From the NCBI GenBank assembly GCA_965222205.1, contig OZ244932.1, positions 2,852,001 to 2,916,000 of the forward strand: 64,000 nucleotides of DNA, in the 5' to 3' direction. Source of the stretch: RHLJ01 sp965222205 (GTDB taxonomy: Bacteria; Bacteroidota; Rhodothermia; Balneolales; Balneolaceae). Below the pieces are notes generated by a model. The model did not search any database. It was not told the DNA's origin and saw only the letters and a program-made list of their open reading frames with translations. Of this stretch, positions 62,148 through 64,000 are shown piece after piece; the first letter of the stretch is position 1; every line of letters starts with the position of its first letter. The translations under genes and the position numbers were made by a program.

Positions 62148-64000
62148 TTGAACCCGAACCCTGAAGAATATCACGACAAACCGCCTGAATGGTTAAACAG
62201 ATTACTTTCTATTTGTTGCCCAAAAGAACTGGACGAGCAAATACGAGGCGACCTAGAAGAAATGTACAGGTACCGAAGAACAAAATATTCGAAGCCTGTT
62301 TCTGATATCATCCACTTTTGGGAAGTCATCAGCACCCTGAAACTACGATTTATCATTGAGAAGACTCCCTCAACGTTACACTATAAAAAAGACCACTTTG
62401 CCATGATTTCGAACTACTTTAAAATTGCTTACCGAAACATTCTTAAACACAAAGCATACTCATTCATTAATATTTCCGGTCTGGCTATCGGACTTACCTG
62501 TTTTATGCTCATATTTCTATGGATTAGTGACGAAGTAAGCTATGATTCCTTTCATGATAATTCTGACCGAATTGCTAAAGTGGGTATGACCTGGGTTTTT
62601 GGTGAAACTCAAATCCCAACAGCAAGAGCCACTACTGTTGCCGGTCCGGGACTAAAAGAGGCTATTCCATATGTAGAGGAATTTGTACGTTTAAAAAAGA
62701 ACAGCTCCAAAGAATCACGGGTTAATGTGGATGGGCAGAGTTTTCATGAGTCAATGTTCTTCTTCGCTGACTCAATGTTCTTTGATGTCTTCTCTTTTGA
62801 ATTGCTTTATGGTAATCCCGATGAAGCGCTTGCCAAACCTAACTCTATTGTTCTTACCAAAAGCACCGCGGAAAAATACTTTGATAACGTAAATGCAATA
62901 GGTGAGACACTAATTGCGGGAAGTGAGCAACAGGTGTATCAGGTGACTGGAGTTGTTAAAGACGTCCCCAATAACTCGCATATACAGTTTGATCTTTTAG
63001 CTTCTTTTTCATCATTACCAGAGGCTGGCACTTTGGCCTGGAACCGATCTGCCTATCATACCTATTTGTTGCTTAAAAACGCTGAACAGATGAATCTTCT
63101 TCAGGAGGATATAGACCGGGAAGTTTCAGCATATTTTGGGGGGCGGGATACTCAACCTTTTCTAACGGCTATACCTTTTGAAGATGTTTACCTAAAATCG
63201 CCTTTTAATGGTGAAATTATTCCGGGTGGAGACATTCGGTATGTGTACATATTCTCCGGTATCGCCTTCCTTATTGTGATTATTGCGTGTATCAATTATA
63301 TGAATCTTGCTACCGCCAGAGCCAGTGACCGAGCTAAAGAAGTTGGAATGAGAAAAACCCTCGGGGCTTACAAAAGTCAGCTGGTCGGTCAATTTATGGG
63401 TGAAACGGTTTTTATTACTCTGATTGGGCTTTTTGGATCTATTCTGGCTGTCAGCTACCTGACACCATTCTTTAACGATCTGACCGGAAAGGACCTGTCA
63501 CTGAACTGGTTTGAAAATTATACCTTGCTGATTCTTTTAAGCTCCATAGGTTTGGGCGTGAGTTTTTTATCCGGAAGTTATCCGGCGTTTATGCTATCAC
63601 GATTTGAACCTGCACGTGTACTAAAGGGAAGTCATAAAGCTTCCGGTTCAGGGGCCTGGTTAAGGAAAGGTCTGGTTGTAATTCAGTTCTGTATCTCGAT
63701 AATTCTGATTGTGAGCACACTCGTTATTTATGAACAGCTCGACTTCATCCAGAACAAAAAACTGGGATATACTAAAGAGCAAGTTCTGACCTTATCAGTT
63801 GACAAACCTGACGATTCAAGCGTTTCGCTGGAAACTCTTAAACAAGAACTGGCCACACTAGATGGAATATCTCAGGTTTCTCTGGCTTCCCATTTACCTA
63901 TCAGGGGAGTTGGAGCAAGGACGTTTAATAAAGGTCAGACTGAAGAGACCCGACAAATTGTAAATACCATGGAAATTGATGAAGACTTTCTATCCACCAT
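62148..64000 (+). CDS. ABC transporter permease with permease-prefix domain 2 (partial)
   Basis: The frame is open from TTG 62148 to the window end (617 complete codons). It begins LNPNPEEYHDKPPEWLNRLL (permease prefix domain 2). Then comes a MacB/FtsX-type permease: first helix FINISGLAIGLTCFMLIFLW, periplasmic domain to about 355, helices at IRYVYIFSGIAFLIVIIACINYM and later. The following RAKEVGMRKTLGAYKSQL is the FtsX signature. It would export a compound or act as a signalling permease under PadR. The C-terminus is beyond the window. Confidence 0.9.
   Translation, partial: MNPNPEEYHDKPPEWLNRLLSICCPKELDEQIRGDLEEMYRYRRTKYSKPVSDIIHFWEVISTLKLRFIIEKTPSTLHYKKDHFAMISNYFKIAYRNILKHKAYSFINISGLAIGLTCFMLIFLWISDEVSYDSFHDNSDRIAKVGMTWVFGETQIPTARATTVAGPGLKEAIPYVEEFVRLKKNSSKESRVNVDGQSFHESMFFFADSMFFDVFSFELLYGNPDEALAKPNSIVLTKSTAEKYFDNVNAIGETLIAGSEQQVYQVTGVVKDVPNNSHIQFDLLASFSSLPEAGTLAWNRSAYHTYLLLKNAEQMNLLQEDIDREVSAYFGGRDTQPFLTAIPFEDVYLKSPFNGEIIPGGDIRYVYIFSGIAFLIVIIACINYMNLATARASDRAKEVGMRKTLGAYKSQLVGQFMGETVFITLIGLFGSILAVSYLTPFFNDLTGKDLSLNWFENYTLLILLSSIGLGVSFLSGSYPAFMLSRFEPARVLKGSHKASGSGAWLRKGLVVIQFCISIILIVSTLVIYEQLDFIQNKKLGYTKEQVLTLSVDKPDDSSVSLETLKQELATLDGISQVSLASHLPIRGVGARTFNKGQTEETRQIVNTMEIDEDFLST

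Noticed and set aside
1..64000. CRISPR array, prophage, integrase or intact insertion sequence
   Set aside because: I saw no regular spaced repeats, transposase, integrase or phage structural genes anywhere in the window.

Overview
The window comes from a member of the Bacteroidota/Balneolota group. The genus cannot be fixed from sequence alone. Supporting signs are moderate-to-low GC, many lipoproteins with short Bacteroidota-style lipoboxes, a CarB that lacks the C-terminal allosteric domain, an ABC permease fused to an M1 aminopeptidase, HmuY and TonB-receptor genes, DUF4402- and DUF6787-like proteins, few Shine-Dalgarno sequences, and promoter-like TAnnTTTG boxes. It looks like ordinary chromosome with housekeeping and envelope genes. 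I see no prophage, intact insertion sequence, CRISPR array or rRNA operon.

Layout. 0-7.5 kb: a lipoprotein pair (YwqK-like and cyclophilin), methylmalonyl-CoA epimerase, a GIY-YIG nuclease gene beside tRNA-Pro(GGG) with a partly duplicated upstream copy, a DUF4402-like exported protein, a VOC protein, a cold-shock protein, an amidase, an MscS channel and a small lipoprotein. 7.6-15 kb: an exported metallo-beta-lactamase-fold protein with a porin, then an ABC ATPase with a 1218-residue permease/M1 peptidase fusion. 15-25 kb: a lipoprotein flanked by direct repeats, a TIM-barrel isomerase and Gfo/Idh/MocA dehydrogenase pair, YdeI-like and DUF2461 genes, an S41 protease, small membrane proteins with a phospholipase-D-family synthase, an SDR enzyme, a GroES-like protein, a Tat-exported MBL protein and a 58-residue zinc-ribbon protein. 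25-31.5 kb: TamB and a BamA/TamA-family protein as a coupled pair, the latter with no canonical start codon. 31.5-38 kb: an M14 carboxypeptidase, then a metal region with a CDF efflux protein, a Cys-bearing small protein, an outer-membrane protein, SCO, PCu(A)C and DUF411.

38-52 kb: small conserved genes, a TonB receptor with HmuY (heme uptake), MmcQ/YjbR, an aquaporin, an OmpR/HAMP-kinase two-component pair, an SDR enzyme, DUF58, an SLC13-type transporter, and a soluble response regulator with a cNMP-binding histidine kinase. 52-64 kb: RecQ, a three-gene operon of unknown function, carB and carA separated by a palindromic repeat and preceded by a terminator-like leader hairpin, an exported OB-fold-like protein, and a PadR regulator with a permease-prefix-domain ABC permease that runs off the right edge.

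The clearest functional groups are copper handling and supply (about 34.4-37.8 kb), outer-membrane assembly (24.9-31.5 kb), heme uptake (39.1-42.0 kb) and pyrimidine/arginine precursor synthesis (56.8-60.9 kb). The most unusual structures are the GIY-YIG/tRNA duplication, the two envelope genes whose signal peptides lack an ATG/GTG/TTG start, and several long perfect intergenic palindromes.
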